Shown: positions 34,050 through 45,624 of the stretch, in pieces
Position numbering within the stretch: position 1 is the first letter of the stretch
Layout: each line of letters begins with the position of its first letter
Origin: Rhinopithecus roxellana
Lineage: Eukaryota > Chordata > Mammalia > Primates > Cercopithecidae
Direction of reading: 5' to 3'
Assembly (NCBI RefSeq): GCF_007565055.1
Contig: NC_044563.1
Coordinates: 97,053,489 to 97,117,488, forward strand
Length of the DNA: 64,000 nucleotides
Program-made: the position numbers and the translations under genes
Notes under the pieces: model-generated
Database searches by the model: none
Told to the model about the DNA's origin: nothing
What the model saw: the letters and a program-made list of their open reading frames with translations, nothing else

Positions 34050-34220
34050 TTCTCGTCACCTTATTAGAATGGGAAGAGCAGGAACTCTGGAGTCAGACCT
34101 GGACTAGAATCCTGGTCCTGTCACACATAGACAAATTACTCACTCTCTCCAAGTTTCAATTTCCTCAGCTATGAAATGGAGAAAATTTTTACCTCACTAG
34201 ACAGATTTGAGGAATAAAAG
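34050..34220 (+). mobile_element. MIR SINE
   Basis: AACTCTGGAGTCAGACCTGG, GACAAATTACTCACTCTCTC, AATTTCCTCAGCTATGAAAT in forward order. Confidence 0.87.
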
Positions 34221-34234
34221 AGCTAAGGTATATA

Positions 34235-34320
34235 ACTACCTACCAAGAACTTCCCCAAAGTCAAAGCTGGTAAGTGGCTGGGTTGGGATGACATTTCAAA
34301 TTCAAGCCTGCCATCCTAAA
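34235..34320 (-). mobile_element. MIR fragment
   Basis: CCCAAAGTCAAAGCTGGTAA then GGTTGGGATGACATTTCAAA, reverse MIR order, directly after the forward MIR. Confidence 0.55.
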
Positions 34321-34374
34321 GCTTTGTGGCCATAAGTTCCACACCACAACCCTACTGCTTTCATGTCACACAGT

Positions 34375-34525
34375 CTCCACCACGCTGCATGTCATATTTG
34401 GTTTATCCATCTCCCCACACTGGACTGTGAACTCCTTGAAGATGTCCTTGTTTTTGTGGCCCCAGGATCTGGCATGGTGCCATCTGGCACAGAGTAGGAG
34501 CTAATAAAGGCTGATGAACAAGTGA
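34375..34525 (+). mobile_element. L2 LINE 3' end
   Basis: CACTGGACTGTGAACTCCTT, GGCACAGAGTAGGAGCTAAT, AAAGGCTGATGAAC. Confidence 0.7.
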
Positions 34526-34529
34526 TTAT

Positions 34530-35008
34530 ATGAACAAGTCAATTACACTGGCTACAAGAAGACATGTGCCTCTTTTGCCCTCCCAATGCCCACATAAGCT
34601 TTGTGGCTGTGTACTACACACAGCTCTAATCCCACTACGTGGGCTGAGTAGCAAGAAACATTTATTTCATAAGGGCTTGATGTGCCGAAGGATGCCAGCG
34701 TCATCCCCCAAACCAGGACATAGCAATGTTCTGTCTCCCCATCCACAAAACCTCCAAGACTAGAGAGGTTTACTCTCCACTGCTCCTGGAGACTAGAAGC
34801 TGAGCTGTGTGTACTCAGATAAGCATTCACTGGGATGGTCCCTGGTGACACCAAGAAGGCACAGGTCCTGTGTGGAGGAGAGTTGATGCCAGGGTTTCTT
34901 CAGAGTTCCTCAGCTCTCTGGGGCTTCATTTAAAACACCCTCTCTTGCAGTGAGCTGAGATCATGCCACCACACTCCAGCCTGGGCAACAGAGCAAGACT
35001 CTGTCTCC

Positions 35009-35040
<32 letters not shown>

Positions 35041-35355
35041 CTCCCTGTTCCCAGGTAATCAATAATAGGAAAAAGGAAGACACACCTGTTCATACTCAAT
35101 GGGCCATCTCAAAACCATCCGGGCTCCACCTTATAGAGCACTTGTACCTCACCATCCGTGCTACACTTGATGCTGCACTGTTTCAGTGACAGGAAGACCA
35201 CCAGTCCTTCATGGACTGCTTATAAGTCATTCCTGAGAGCCTTTCTCAGTTACTCCTAAGGCTGTGGGATCCATGAAAGCCTTGTTCCCATCAATTCAGA
35301 GCCTCAATTTCCCCATCCCATCAAATGGGCATACCATTATCAACCTCAAGGTTGT
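34530..35355. other. Unique intronic sequence apart from one Alu end
   Basis: No repeat recognised other than the Alu 3' end at 34949-35037. Confidence 0.45.
34949..35037 (+). mobile_element. Alu 3' end fragment with long A tail
   Basis: GCAGTGAGCTGAGATCATGC through CTCTGTCTCC and about 30 A. Only the last 60 bp of the right arm is present. Confidence 0.88.
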
Positions 35356-35360
35356 AACAC

Positions 35361-35445
35361 TAAATTTTGAAGTAGAGCTGAGGAGATTTTAAAAGTTCCC
35401 TGGAAATGTGCCTGATGCCAGGTAGTCCTGGGCATTACCAAATAC
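35361..35445 (+). repeat. 85-bp local direct duplication, copy A
   Basis: Aligns without gaps to 36685-36769, about 70 of 85 identical, with a 29-base identical core (GTGCCTGATGCCAGGTAGTC within it). Confidence 0.85.
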
Positions 35446-35994
35446 TTGTACTACCTAAGCACTGTGGTTGTGTACTATGCACAGGAGGGATTCACTCAAC
35501 GTCAGTTTCTCTCCTTCTGGTCTATCACATCCCAGAACATTGAGTGAATCCTATTCTTCTGGGCACAGCTTAGCTCCAACTCTACAGGGAGACCCTCAAG
35601 AGCGTGGATGACATCTCCTCTGGCCACTGCCAGTTTCTGTATGGCTCTGAGAACTCAAGGGGCATTTGAATATGCCCAATGTTTAGCTGGTAAGCCAACC
35701 TATTTTAATTCACTGTTGTCATTGTGGGCAGATGAGAAAATGTCTATTTTCAGATAATTCCCCAGAAGGGGTGACTGGAAGCTGGCGCAGAGACAAACAA
35801 GGATGCCGGTGGTTCCCAAACTGAAGAGGAATCTTTGGGGAGCCTCAGCCGGAGTACCCAAGGCCCAGCCTCTGCCCCTGAGACTCCCAGGCTCCCCTGG
35901 ATACAGGGAGGGACCTCTCAGCAGCTGGTTGGCTTCTCAGGCAGAGTCCCAAAGAGGGAAAATCATAGACTCCAACCAACCATTTAATACATTC

Positions 35995-36684
35995 ATTCAA
36001 TCATTATTTTTTAGGACCTACTTATTACAACCACTATTCTAGGTACTAGAAGTACAGCCTTGAACAAGACAGGTTTGGTTCCTTGTCTTCATGGAGATGC
36101 ATTCTAGCAGGGAGAGGAAAACAAATTGAAATATAACATGTCTGAGTCAGGATGAGAGCTCTAAAGAAAAAGAAAGCAGCACCGAGAGAACAGAGTGTGC
36201 TGGAGAAGAGGAATCAAGAAAGGTCACCCTGAGGAGACGACATCTCAGCAGAGACCTGGAGAAAGTGAAGGAGCAGCAGCCATGGGAAGATCTGGAGGAA
36301 AACAGTCCGGATAGAGGGGACAGCAGTGCAAAGGCCCTAGGCTGGCTGCCCTTCACACGTTTGAGAAACAGAAGCAGGGGTGGGAGGAAATGAGGCCAGG
36401 GAGGTAATGGGGTTGGGGAGGGGACAAGATGACGTGGGCCTCATGGACCACGAAGGATTCTGGAGTCCACTTTGTATGTGAGATACGAGCCCACAGATGA
36501 TTTGAGCTGAGGGATGCCATGACCCAACTTCCACCATTAAACAATCCCTTCAGCTGCTATACTAGCAGACGGGGAGAGAAGCACAAAGACTAATTAGGAG
36601 GGAACTGCAGTCGTCCAGGCGGCTGATGACAGTAGTATGGACTAGGGTGGTAGTAGTGGAGGGTGTGAGAATTCTGATTCTGGA
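35995..36684 (-). mobile_element. L2 LINE, about 700 bp
   Basis: Reverse L2 from its 3' end (TTCTAGGTACTAGAAGTACA, AACAAGACAGG) inward: GCAGAGACCTGGAGAAAGTG, CAGCAGTGCAAAGGCCCTAG, AGGGATGCCATGACCC, CAGTCGTCCAGGCGGCTGAT, AGGGTGGTAGTAGTGGAGGG. One of the longer L2 copies here. Confidence 0.8.
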
Positions 36685-36769
36685 TAAATTTCAAAGCAGG
36701 GCTGACAGGATTGTAAAAGCTTCCCGGGAATGTGCCTGATGCCAGGTAGTCCTGGGCCTTACCAGATGC
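36685..36769 (+). repeat. 85-bp local direct duplication, copy B
   Basis: Partner of 35361-35445, offset 1324 bp, same orientation. It lies at the inner edge of the reverse L2 copy. Confidence 0.85.
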
Positions 36770-37084
36770 CAGTCCTGGGTAGGCCAAAGGACAAACCGAA
36801 TTTGATCCATGGACTCCCAGCCCGGGTATGCAGGGCTGGGAGCTGTGCCTCTGCAAAGCTCTAGGCTGAAAGCTATGTGACTGTGTGGGAAGGGAGTGGG
36901 GGAAGCTCTCAGATCTGACCGGAAAGGGGCATCTCTCAGAGGGACTCACCACACTGTGCCCCACTACCGTCGCCACTGAAGGGCTGGGTGGCTCATGGGC
37001 AAACTGCTCCCGGCTTTCAAGGGTGGAAGGAGGAACTCCTTCATAAGGAAGCCCAGTGAGGGCAACTTGGTGATATGGGTTCAA

Positions 37085-37665
37085 GCCCTGGCTCTACTAC
37101 CTCCTGGCTGTGGTCTCTGGGTCTGGGTCTCAGTACTACATGGGTAAACAAGAATCATAATATGCCACCTGTAGGATTCTTATGAGGTTTTCAATGAATC
37201 AATATGGGCTGGGTGCAGTGGCTCATGCCTATTATTCCCAGCACCTTGGGAGGCCAAGGCAGGCAGATCACTTGAGGTCAGGAGTTCGAGACCAGCCTGG
37301 CCAATGTGGTGAAACCTTGTGTCTACTAAAAATACAAAAATCAGCCAGGTGTGGTGGCACATACCTGTAGTCCCAGCTACATGGGAGGCAGAGGCAGGAG
37401 AATTGCTGGAACCCAAGAGGCAGAGGTTGTGGTGAATTGAGATCTTGCCACTGCACTCCAGCCTGGGCAACAGAGCAAGATTCCATCTCAAAAAAAAAAA
37501 AAAAAAGAAAAGAAAGGAATTAACCTGGCCAACAGAATCAGAATACACCAACCATTCCTAGTTACAGCATCCCTGGGCCTCTGTGTCCTCATCTACAAAA
37601 TGGGAGGAATAACACCTTTTAGAGCTACCATGAGGATTAAAGCAAATAATGTGTGAAAACTGTTG
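37085..37665 (+). mobile_element. MIR-derived sequence split by an Alu
   Basis: CAAGCCCTGGCTCTACTACC, GGTCTCAGTACTACATGG before; GGGCCTCTGTGTCCTCATCT, ACAAAATGGGAGGAATAACA after. Two MIR copies, or one copy with a repeated middle, because the CTCAG...ATGGG section occurs on both sides. Confidence 0.7.
37207..37515 (+). mobile_element. Alu, full length (AluS type)
   Basis: GGCTGGGTGCAGTGGCTCAT start, both arms, A16 then GAAAAGAAAGG tail. Confidence 0.92.
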
Positions 37666-37908
37666 GTCACAGAAAAGTGCCTCACTGGTTGTGAAATTCC
37701 CTCCAGACCCTTAAGTGATATTTGACATGCTCTGATTGAATCCTCTTCCATACCAGCACCTCATGTTGCCAACTCTGCCACCTTTCCCCCTGCCTAGGCT
37801 TGGAGAGAACCAAGGCATCAGGGAGACCCTCAGCTCTCTCTCCTCCCTCCTGCCACATTCCTATCAGGCTCAGTACCAAGAAACCCTTTCTGTGAGAGCC
37901 CCTTCAGG

Positions 37909-38058
37909 TAAATTATCAGCCATAGAAATCAATTCCAAAGGCCTCAGAGAAATCAGGAGATACCAAAGGAAAATAAGGCAGTAGGCTGAAGAGAAAAGTG
38001 AATGCCTTCTTCACTTTTCCTCTTTCCTACTATCTCTGGATGGACTTAAGGAAGGGGC
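37909..38058 (+). repeat. 150-bp local direct duplication, copy A
   Basis: Recurs at 38516-38664 at roughly 85% identity by eye. Longest identical block: AAGGCAGTAGGCTGAAGAGA extending to AAAGTGAA. No transposon family recognised. Confidence 0.87.
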
Positions 38059-38515
38059 TGGGTCGGGGTGGGAAGAGTAGGGGGCAGGCAGGAAACAACT
38101 CCTGCAGGTTCAGCAAAAGTCCCTGGCAGTTTTAAACACGTCCTCTGGCTCTACTCAACCAGAAACAACCAGCACCCATGGGTCATTCACAGAGACCTCA
38201 GCTCTCTCAGTTCCTGTGGCTCTACTTGCTGGCAGCGCCGACCTCCCAGAGTCATTGTGAAGAGCCACAGAGCACACAGTAGGCACTAGATAAATGGTGG
38301 TTATGTGAGTATAGAAATGAGCTAGGGACACTGTTTCCTTTTTTGTCTCTGGGCAGCCTCCTGACACTAGATTGCAGACCATAAAAACTGCCCCAGCTGC
38401 AACGGTGTTAAATGGTTCCACTTGACATGCTTGCAAACGTCAACACTCTGTCATACCGACAACCTCAGTTAAAGTTTAAAAGCCCTGCACAAGGACCTTT
38501 GGCAAATCCTGTATA

Positions 38516-38664
38516 TAAATGATCAGCCACAAAAATAAATCCCAAAGCCCTCAGAGAAATCAGGAGAGACCAAAGGAAACTAAGGCAGTAGGCTGAAGAG
38601 AAAAGTGAAAGCTGTCTCCATTTTCCCTCTTGCCTACTGTGTCTGGGCAGACTTAAGGAAGGGG
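38516..38664 (+). repeat. 150-bp local direct duplication, copy B
   Basis: Partner of 37909-38058, offset about 607 bp, same orientation. Both copies start TAAAT.ATCAGCCA and end GACTTAAGGAAGGGG. Confidence 0.87.
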
Positions 38665-38669
38665 GAGGA

Positions 38670-39465
38670 AACAAGGAGGTGTAAGGTGTTAGTATCAGAT
38701 AATTATCTATGGCAGATAATTAAGTCCATGAGTAATTATGGTAAACTGCAGGGAACACAAGCTTAAGTATATAGTAGATTTTTCCTCAAAGTCCTCTTCA
38801 ACTGGGGACAATGCACACATCAGTTTTATCAGCTTGAATTCATCATCTTTCCCTATGGCCCCTACACCTGCCCCTAGAAGCACCGAGCACACAGGCCTGA
38901 AAGCCAGTCTTTCTCTGTCAGCAGGGTCAAGGCCACCAGGTGACAGGACTTCTGTGCACTGCGCAGAGCTGCGAGGAGGGACGAAGTGTAGCAAGCAGGG
39001 TGGCCCTCAGCAGATGCCCCTTAGGAGGCCTTGGTGTCTGAGTGGAAGTGAGGGTGACCTGGAGTTGCACTTCCAGGAGTCAGTTTTTAACTAGGTCCCC
39101 CAGGGACACTAACCACCCACTCTCTTCATCCCTTCTATTTTACAGCAGGAGTGCTCCCAGGTGGCAGTGGGGGCCACCCGCCTTCTCCTTGTTTGGAGGC
39201 CAACCCTCACCTGCTGCAGGGGAGATCTCACAGGTGCCAACCTGTCCAGCCCCACCCCTGTAGACATAGGTGGGGGCTGGAGTCTGAGGGACCACCAACC
39301 AGCACATTCCACCTTCCTCCCCTACAGCCTCAGAGGGCCCGGTCACAGCCCTGCTGGGACCCCTCCCTGGATCCTCTGAGAGGTCCATTCTGCAGGATCC
39401 TCTCTCTGGGTGTCCTAGAAAATGACACGCTCTCCTGGCTCTGCCTGTGCTGTCCCTCTCCCAAA
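38670..39465. other. Unique intronic sequence
   Basis: AT-rich start with CAGATAATTATCT palindrome near 38697, then GC-mixed sequence. No repeat recognised. Overlapping open frames at 39109-39672 have no recognisable domain. Confidence 0.45.
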
Positions 39466-39469
39466 AACA

Positions 39470-40130
39470 TCCCAACCCCTTCCGTCACCCAGCAAATCCC
39501 TGCTTGTTTCTCAAGATCCAACTCAGGCTCCCTGACCCCAAGCCTCCCCCGGCCAGTCCTCCTCTGTGCCCCACCAGGCCCCATGCTTCCCTTCTCAAAT
39601 CATTTGCACAGTATCCTCTGGTTGTTGACATGTCTGTGTCCCCACCAGAGCACAGGCTCCTGGACTCCTTGAGGACACCAGTGTTGCTTTGATTCATTAA
39701 CTGAATGTCTACTATGTACAAGATGCATTCTACAGCAGTGAACACAACAGACAAAATGCCTGTCACGGAGCTAATATTCCAGTGACAATAAATATCCTAC
39801 ACACAGTAGTACTTTCTATATTCAAGATTGTTCTGAGTACTTCCTATTAATTCATTTAATCCCTGCCACAATTATTACTATCCCCACTTTTCAGATGAGG
39901 AAACTGAGGCTCCAGAGTACACAACCTGCTCAGGATCACACCACAAGCTAGTCAGTGGCAGGGCTGGGATTCAAGCCGAGGCAACCACATAGCAGACCAT
40001 GCTCCCAAGCACTGGGCCACTCTGGCTTTCAATGCTCTTTTCTCTACTCTGCTTCACTCATGTTGGTATCTACCGTGCCCAGGCCAGTGCTTGGCACACA
40101 GCCAGTACTCAGTGAACATCTGCTAAATGA
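39470..40130. mobile_element. Cluster of L2 and MIR fragments
   Basis: L2 forward about 39470-39690; L2 reverse about 39695-39790 (GAATGTCTACTATGTACAAG, CACGGAGCTAATATTCCAG); MIR reverse about 39800-40020 (TTTTCAGATGAGGAAACTGA, GGGCTGGGATTCAAGCC); L2 3' end forward about 40025-40130 (CAGTGCTTGGCACACAGCCA). Boundaries approximate. Confidence 0.7.
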
Positions 40131-40870
40131 AGGGACCCCCTGAACGATGAATGCTGGTCCCCCATCTACAACACCCACTCTTTCTCTCTTCCCCGCCCAA
40201 TCCCAGTTCACAAGACACCCCCACACATACACCAAGTCTTCTGAGACTCATCCAGCCCCTGAACTGCTCCCTCCTGAGTGTTACTCTCCATGCAGCACCT
40301 GCACTACTTATCCTGACAGTGAGTCGCATGCAACCCAACCATCCTATCGCCTGAAGCAACGTGGACATTTGCTTTGCCAGCTCCCTGATATCCCCCAGAG
40401 TATAACAAATATGATGTCAGGTAAATGGACTTAAAATGCAAAACTGAATCTGACCTCCCCTCTCCAGTCCTCCATCATCACTGCAGCTTTTTCTTCCTCT
40501 GCCCAGAGGAAGCGAGGCAAGGCTCAAATCAAAAATAACCTTTGCTACAACTATACCCAGATTGCCTAAACCTATAAGCTATAACAGCCAAGGTGGTAAT
40601 TAGGATGCAGGTGTGGTTAAAAACCACAAGTAAAGTTGGACATTTGTAAACCTGTAGTTAAATCTATCAGGATGTTCATTGCCCTCCCTTAGAAAATGCC
40701 CATAACTGAGAATCTGAGCTAACTGGGCAGTATACACAGGTACCCTCTGTGTATATCAGAGTCCCTGCAGAAGATAAGTCAAGAAATTACTTAAATACAT
40801 TTGGACCACCATAGCCATTATAGAGAAAAGACAAAATACTTGTTGTTCATGGAAATAAATTCTAAAATCT
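40131..40870. other. Unique intronic sequence
   Basis: No repeat or exon recognised. Confidence 0.45.
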
Positions 40871-40874
40871 GTTG

Positions 40875-41070
40875 AACCATACTATGTTCTGGAGACTAAG
40901 TACTTCGCATGTATTATTCTCATTTAATCTCTGTAAAAGACGTAAGGGTCAGATACCAGCATTTACCTCATTTTACAGAGGTTACATAGCCTGCCAGAGT
41001 TCCACAGCTGTGAAGTCTGGCTCCAAGCCTGTGTGCTCACCCATGACCCCATAGCTGCCCTATTTCAAGT
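40875..41070 (-). mobile_element. MIR SINE
   Basis: Reverse MIR: ACTATGTTCTGGAGACTAAG, TTACCTCATTTTACAGAGGT, CCTGCCAGAGTTCCACAGCT. Confidence 0.83.
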
Positions 41071-41414
41071 CAGGAGTGAGAACAGCTGAACTGTGAGGGA
41101 GGCCAAAACTGGTCAAAGGCCCTCAACATGGAGACAGTAGACTCTCAGGGAGGCGAGAACCCACCTGAGAACCACACAGCGGCAGGCAGGACTTTTCAGT
41201 GGGAAAGCGCTGTAATGCAGCCCCTGACAGCCTTGGGAATACAGGCCTGAGGTCACACCCAGTTCCAGAAATGTTTCAGGTACACAGGGATGGGAGAGTC
41301 GGGAAATGCTTATCAATCTGCAGGAAGGAAGTCAACAGCTTATGGTCCTCAGCCAGGATGGAGTCTCCTGTGCTGCAGAATGCTTCACATAACTTAAAAG
41401 TTGAATCCCAGAGT

Positions 41415-41712
41415 CCGGGTGCAGTGGCTCACACTTGTAATCCCAGCACTTTGGGAGGCCGAGGCAGGCGGATGATGAGGTCAGGAGATCGAGACCATCC
41501 TGGCTAACACGGTGAAACCCCATCTTTACTAAAAATACAAAAAATTAGCCAGGCGTGGTGGCTGGCACCTGTGGTCCCAGCTACTCAGAAGACTGAGGCA
41601 GGAGAATGGCGTGAATCCGGGAGCGGGAGCTTGCAGTGAGCTGAAATCTTGCCATTTTACTCCAGCCTGGGTGACAGAGTGAGACTCCATCTCAAAAAAA
41701 AAAAAAAAAAAA
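41415..41712 (+). mobile_element. AluY, full length
   Basis: GAGGTCAGGAGATCGAGACC, GGCGTGAATCCGGGAG, A-tail of about 23. Flanked by AAAAGTTGAATCYCAGAG (41397-41414 and 41713-41730), an 18-bp duplication with one difference. Confidence 0.92.
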
Positions 41713-41730
41713 AAAAGTTGAATCTCAGAG

Positions 41731-42765
41731 TGGCTCTCTACCCTGTGGATATCAGCTTCAAGTTCAGCCAGGTCCCAGCCTGGAGCTATCAAGCCCAAGC
41801 AAGCCCTTTTACTGCCTCACACAGCACAGACTGATTTGTGGACCCATCAGGACTGAGTGGAGTCCCCTGCCCCAAGGCTGTGCTTCTGGGCCAAGGTCGT
41901 TTCTGTACCCACCCCAGGTCACCACTGCTCCCATTACCACCCCCCTAAGAATACCCCTGACGTTCCTATAGGGACTTCAGAGAGAAAAGCCACTTATCTT
42001 CTCTTTGTTCCACCCCATAGTGTACCTCCTCCTTCTCTCATCAGGAATGTCCAAGGACAAGGAGCTGAGCAATGACCCCAGAGTCTGCAGGAAAGCACTA
42101 GAGTGAGGTTTTCATGCTGAGTCTCAAAATGCCAAACCCTACCACTGTGAAGAAGAGCCCATTTTCCCAATATTCTCTTAACTTTGTCTGAGTGGGGCTG
42201 GGCTAGGGGGTTCCATCTCTAGAGGGAGTCAAGTCCAAAACAAAGACCGACAATCTGTCTCCTCTCTCAGACCCCAGAAACAGGAGGGAGAATGGAGCTA
42301 ACCAGACAGTGGACTTCCTTCATTCACCTGGCACTCGATGGGCAGGAGGCAAGATAGCAAGACCCCAAAGCCTGCCTCAGCTAGTCTCTGAGCTCCAGGT
42401 CTCTGAGCCCCAGTACAGCCTGTACCCTCCCTCAGGGGCTCTCTGCAAAACCCGGGGGGGCTTCTCTACAGGTGCACGTGCTGGGGGGAGCGGTGGCAAT
42501 TCCTACCAACCCCAAAAGGGGGAGCTGACTCAACAGAAGGCCGCGTGCAGCTTGCTTCCAGTGAGTCCCAGACTAACAGCCCTGGCTATACCCTCTCTTC
42601 CCTCACCATGCCCATAGACTCTGACCTGTGTGAAGCTTGAGTGTCTCCTGAAACAAACTGGAGCAGTCTCCACAGCACAGTCTGTCACGCACATGGTGGA
42701 GACAGGCCAAGCTGGACAGAGAGAGACTATGAGAACTCCCAGAGAGGGAGCACTGGGTGACCCCG
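41731..42765. other. Unique intronic sequence
   Basis: GC-mixed, no repeat recognised; open frames have no recognisable domain. Confidence 0.45.
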
Positions 42766-42769
42766 GCTC

Positions 42770-42960
42770 TGCCGCCTTACACCTGTGCATCCAGTTGCTG
42801 GACTTAACCTCCCTGAGCCTCAGTTTCCCCATCTGTAAAATGAGGATAACCATACCTACCTTATAAGGTTGGCAGGAGGATTAAAGGAGGCTGTGTCTGA
42901 GAAGCCCTTAGAACAGTGTACATGTGAACAGTGTCAGCACCAGATAAACATTTGTAAAAT
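42770..42960 (+). mobile_element. MIR SINE
   Basis: GCCTCAGTTTCCCCATCTGT, AAAATGAGGATAACCATACC, CAGGAGGATTAAAGGAGG, in forward order. One of the better-preserved MIR copies. Confidence 0.9.
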
Positions 42961-44435
42961 AAACAAATACGTACAAGCAATTGGCTTCTCAGTGTAAGAG
43001 CCTCACAGCCCCACCCCTCAGCTCAGTAGCACCCCTGAACTGAGCAAAACCCAACACGAACCTTCAGGAAAAAAACAAACAAACAAACTCTCAAACCTTT
43101 CCACTGACTCAAGGAGGCAATCAGCACCAACCAAGACCTCCCTCCCCAAGGAGCAGCTTTGAAAGGCCTGGCAAGATTACCCCACAATTCTCACACCGTA
43201 TGTCACTAGGGTCCTCAGACACATGCAGCTTTTGGAATAAAGAGTGCACTTTGGGTTCTAATTTAAACATCTATGTATTCACAGAACAGGAAGCCAATTA
43301 CTTTCCTTTCCCCCAAAAAATTAATATCCCCTCGGAATTTTCAAAACCATCGGGTGCCAAACACACAAACACATCTATGCATTGTTAGGTGAGAAAGGTT
43401 GGAAAAAGTTGAACAAAAACCGACTGAGCTCTCTTCAGCCCCCACCCACACACCAAAGATAAAAAAAATAATTATTCGAAGCCTCCATAAGTGGATATAA
43501 TGTCAAGCACCACCAATTGCATCTAGAAATGCATTAAGGGGTACAGTTATTATAGATATTTAGCTTCACAGCATTCAACCATATTTTTTAAATCCCAGGT
43601 CAAAATGTGTTGAAAAACAAATCTTCCCAAACCCTTTCTTTGGTGGGTAGGAAATCATTTCTCTTCCCTGGGACTCTGATCACTGACTTATCCCCTTCCT
43701 CCCAGCCACACCATACAATTCCCCACTCACTCCCTACTCCAACCAGCCCTAATCCTCACATATCTGCAGTTTGAGGAGGGTAATGGCAAATGTCAAATCA
43801 ACCAACCCACACCTATTTGGCTAAGCACCATCTCTGTGCCTGACACTGTCCCCTGGGAGCTGGGGAGTTCTTCATGGCAACTGAGTCACAATCCTGGCCC
43901 TGTCCCATTCCCCCAGGACCAGCTCAGCGACAACTGCAATGCCAGACATCTCCATGACTTGCTCATCATTGCCACTGTCTGCCGGGACACATGGACACAT
44001 GTATTCTCCCACACAGAGGAAGCCTTCCCATTTCTCAGCTTAATTGCCTTTTGCTTGCCTTCTCTGGCTATCAATGTCAATCACTCAGAACAACCTGTCA
44101 CCCCAGGCCCTCCTCCGCCTGCAGGATCTCTAAGTGGTCATGGGGTTCCAAGATGTGGAGCTGCACACCTACCCCAAGGCAGAACATAGGCCCCATTCAG
44201 TGGTCACCCCCAAGCTCATTCCCACCACTTCCCACTGGGACTGACAGCATCATTGCAGCAGAGGTGAAGGCAGCACATTCCCACCTTCCACTGAGAAAAC
44301 CAGAGGCTTCCCAGGCTCCACCCTGGGTAACGGGATGGACATTCAGACAGCTGTACCCCACTGATACTCGCTCAAGGCCTTTCACACAGTTTAACCCAAT
44401 GACTTTGGACAGATGTTCTTCCATAAGGAAAGAGA
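42961..44435. other. Unique intronic sequence
   Basis: Repeat-poor. AT-rich 43190-43620 is non-repetitive (CCATAAGTGGATATAATGTC, CATCTAGAAATGCATTAAGG) and a possible conserved non-coding element. 43800-43860 has a weak L2/MIR match. Confidence 0.45.
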
Positions 44436-44439
44436 CTCA

Positions 44440-44575
44440 CAATGCCTGAGGACCTACCATGTGCTGAATAGCATGGTAGGAGCTTCAGACAGGCTATCAC
44501 ATTTCATTCTTAAATAACACTACGGAGAAAAATAGTTTCATTATTCTAGAGATGGGAAAGCTGAAGCTCAGAGAT
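44440..44575 (-). mobile_element. MIR SINE
   Basis: CCTACCATGTGCTGAATAGC, CATTATTCTAGAGATGGGAA, GCTGAAGCTCAGAGATGC in reverse MIR order. Confidence 0.75.
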
Positions 44576-44579
44576 GCTT

Positions 44580-44685
44580 CTACTTTCAGCGTCCGTAAGA
44601 ATCACCTGTGAAGCTTGTAATAAATGCTGACTCCCAGCCCCACCCCACAGAAGCTCTAATTCATTTCTACCCTCACTGCCCCTTA
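44580..44685 (+). mobile_element. hAT-Charlie MITE fragment (MER20-like)
   Basis: GTAAGAATCACCTGTGAAGC, AATGCTGACTCCCAGCCCCA, GAAGCTCTAATTCA. Confidence 0.6.
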
Positions 44686-44841
44686 CCAATCCTCTAATAT
44701 AGACACCAGGGTTACTGCCTCTCCACAAAAGACCCAGATGCAAACCCTAATACTAACATGTGGGAACCCTCTCCACTGGAGGGGACTATGGACAGGGAAT
44801 GTAAATCAAATGTGTCAATCAATGGTAAGTACAAGAAACCT

Positions 44842-45154
44842 GTTTTTGTTTTGTTTTGTTTTTTGAGACAGAGTCTCACTCTGTCACCCAGACTGAAGTG
44901 CAGTGGTGGAATCTCAGCTCACTGTAACCTCTGCCTCCCAGGTTCACATGACTCTCATGCCTCAGCCTCCCGAGTGGCTGGAATTACAGGCGTGCATCAC
45001 CATACCCAACTAATTTTTTTTATTTTTGTATTTTTAGTGGAGATGGGATTTCACCATATTGGACAGGCTAGTCTTGAACTCTTGACCTAAAGTGATCCAC
45101 CTGCCTCAGCCTCCCAAAGTGCTGGGATTACAGGCGTGAGCCATGACACCCCTC
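44842..45154 (-). mobile_element. Alu, full length (AluS type)
   Basis: (GTTTT)n tail, both arms; imperfect duplication AGAAACCTGTT / AGAATCCTGTT on either side. Confidence 0.91.
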
Positions 45155-45409
45155 CAGAATCCTGTTCATCTTCTCTCTGGTTGGACACAGCCACACAGGG
45201 TTTCCAAAATGAGAAACAGTTTCTTTGATATTTAGCACCAACCATTTACTGCCAAGCTTCCTTTTAAAGACAAGTCTCAACAAGAAAGCACAGTTCTTTC
45301 TCCCTCTGGCTACCCTGACCTTCGGCGATCTCCCCAAAGAGAACCAACCACAGCTCTTCTGTCAACCAGGCCACATTTCACCTTAGGAAGGGGCTTCCTT
45401 TATAGGAGT

Positions 45410-45620
45410 AGCAGTGATAATAGCTAATTCCTATATAGCGTGTACAATTTGCCAGATACTGTTCTAAGTTGATAGGTACAGTCATTGTCCCCATCTTACA
45501 GATGAAGAAACATCTAAAGACACAGACAGATTCAAGTGACCAGCCCAAGCTAAAAGCAGAGTGAGGATTTCAACCCAGGCACGCTGATCCCAGAATCCAT
45601 GTTTTGTAAACACCATGTGG
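45410..45620 (-). mobile_element. MIR SINE
   Basis: Reverse MIR: TTTGCCAGATACTGTTCTAA, CCATCTTACAGATGAAGAAA, GGATTTCAACCCAGGCACGC. Confidence 0.88.
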
Positions 45621-45624
45621 CACC

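Noticed and set aside
38695..38722. Short palindrome CAGATAATTATCT and a nearby repeat
   Set aside because: Too short and AT-rich to be distinguished from chance.
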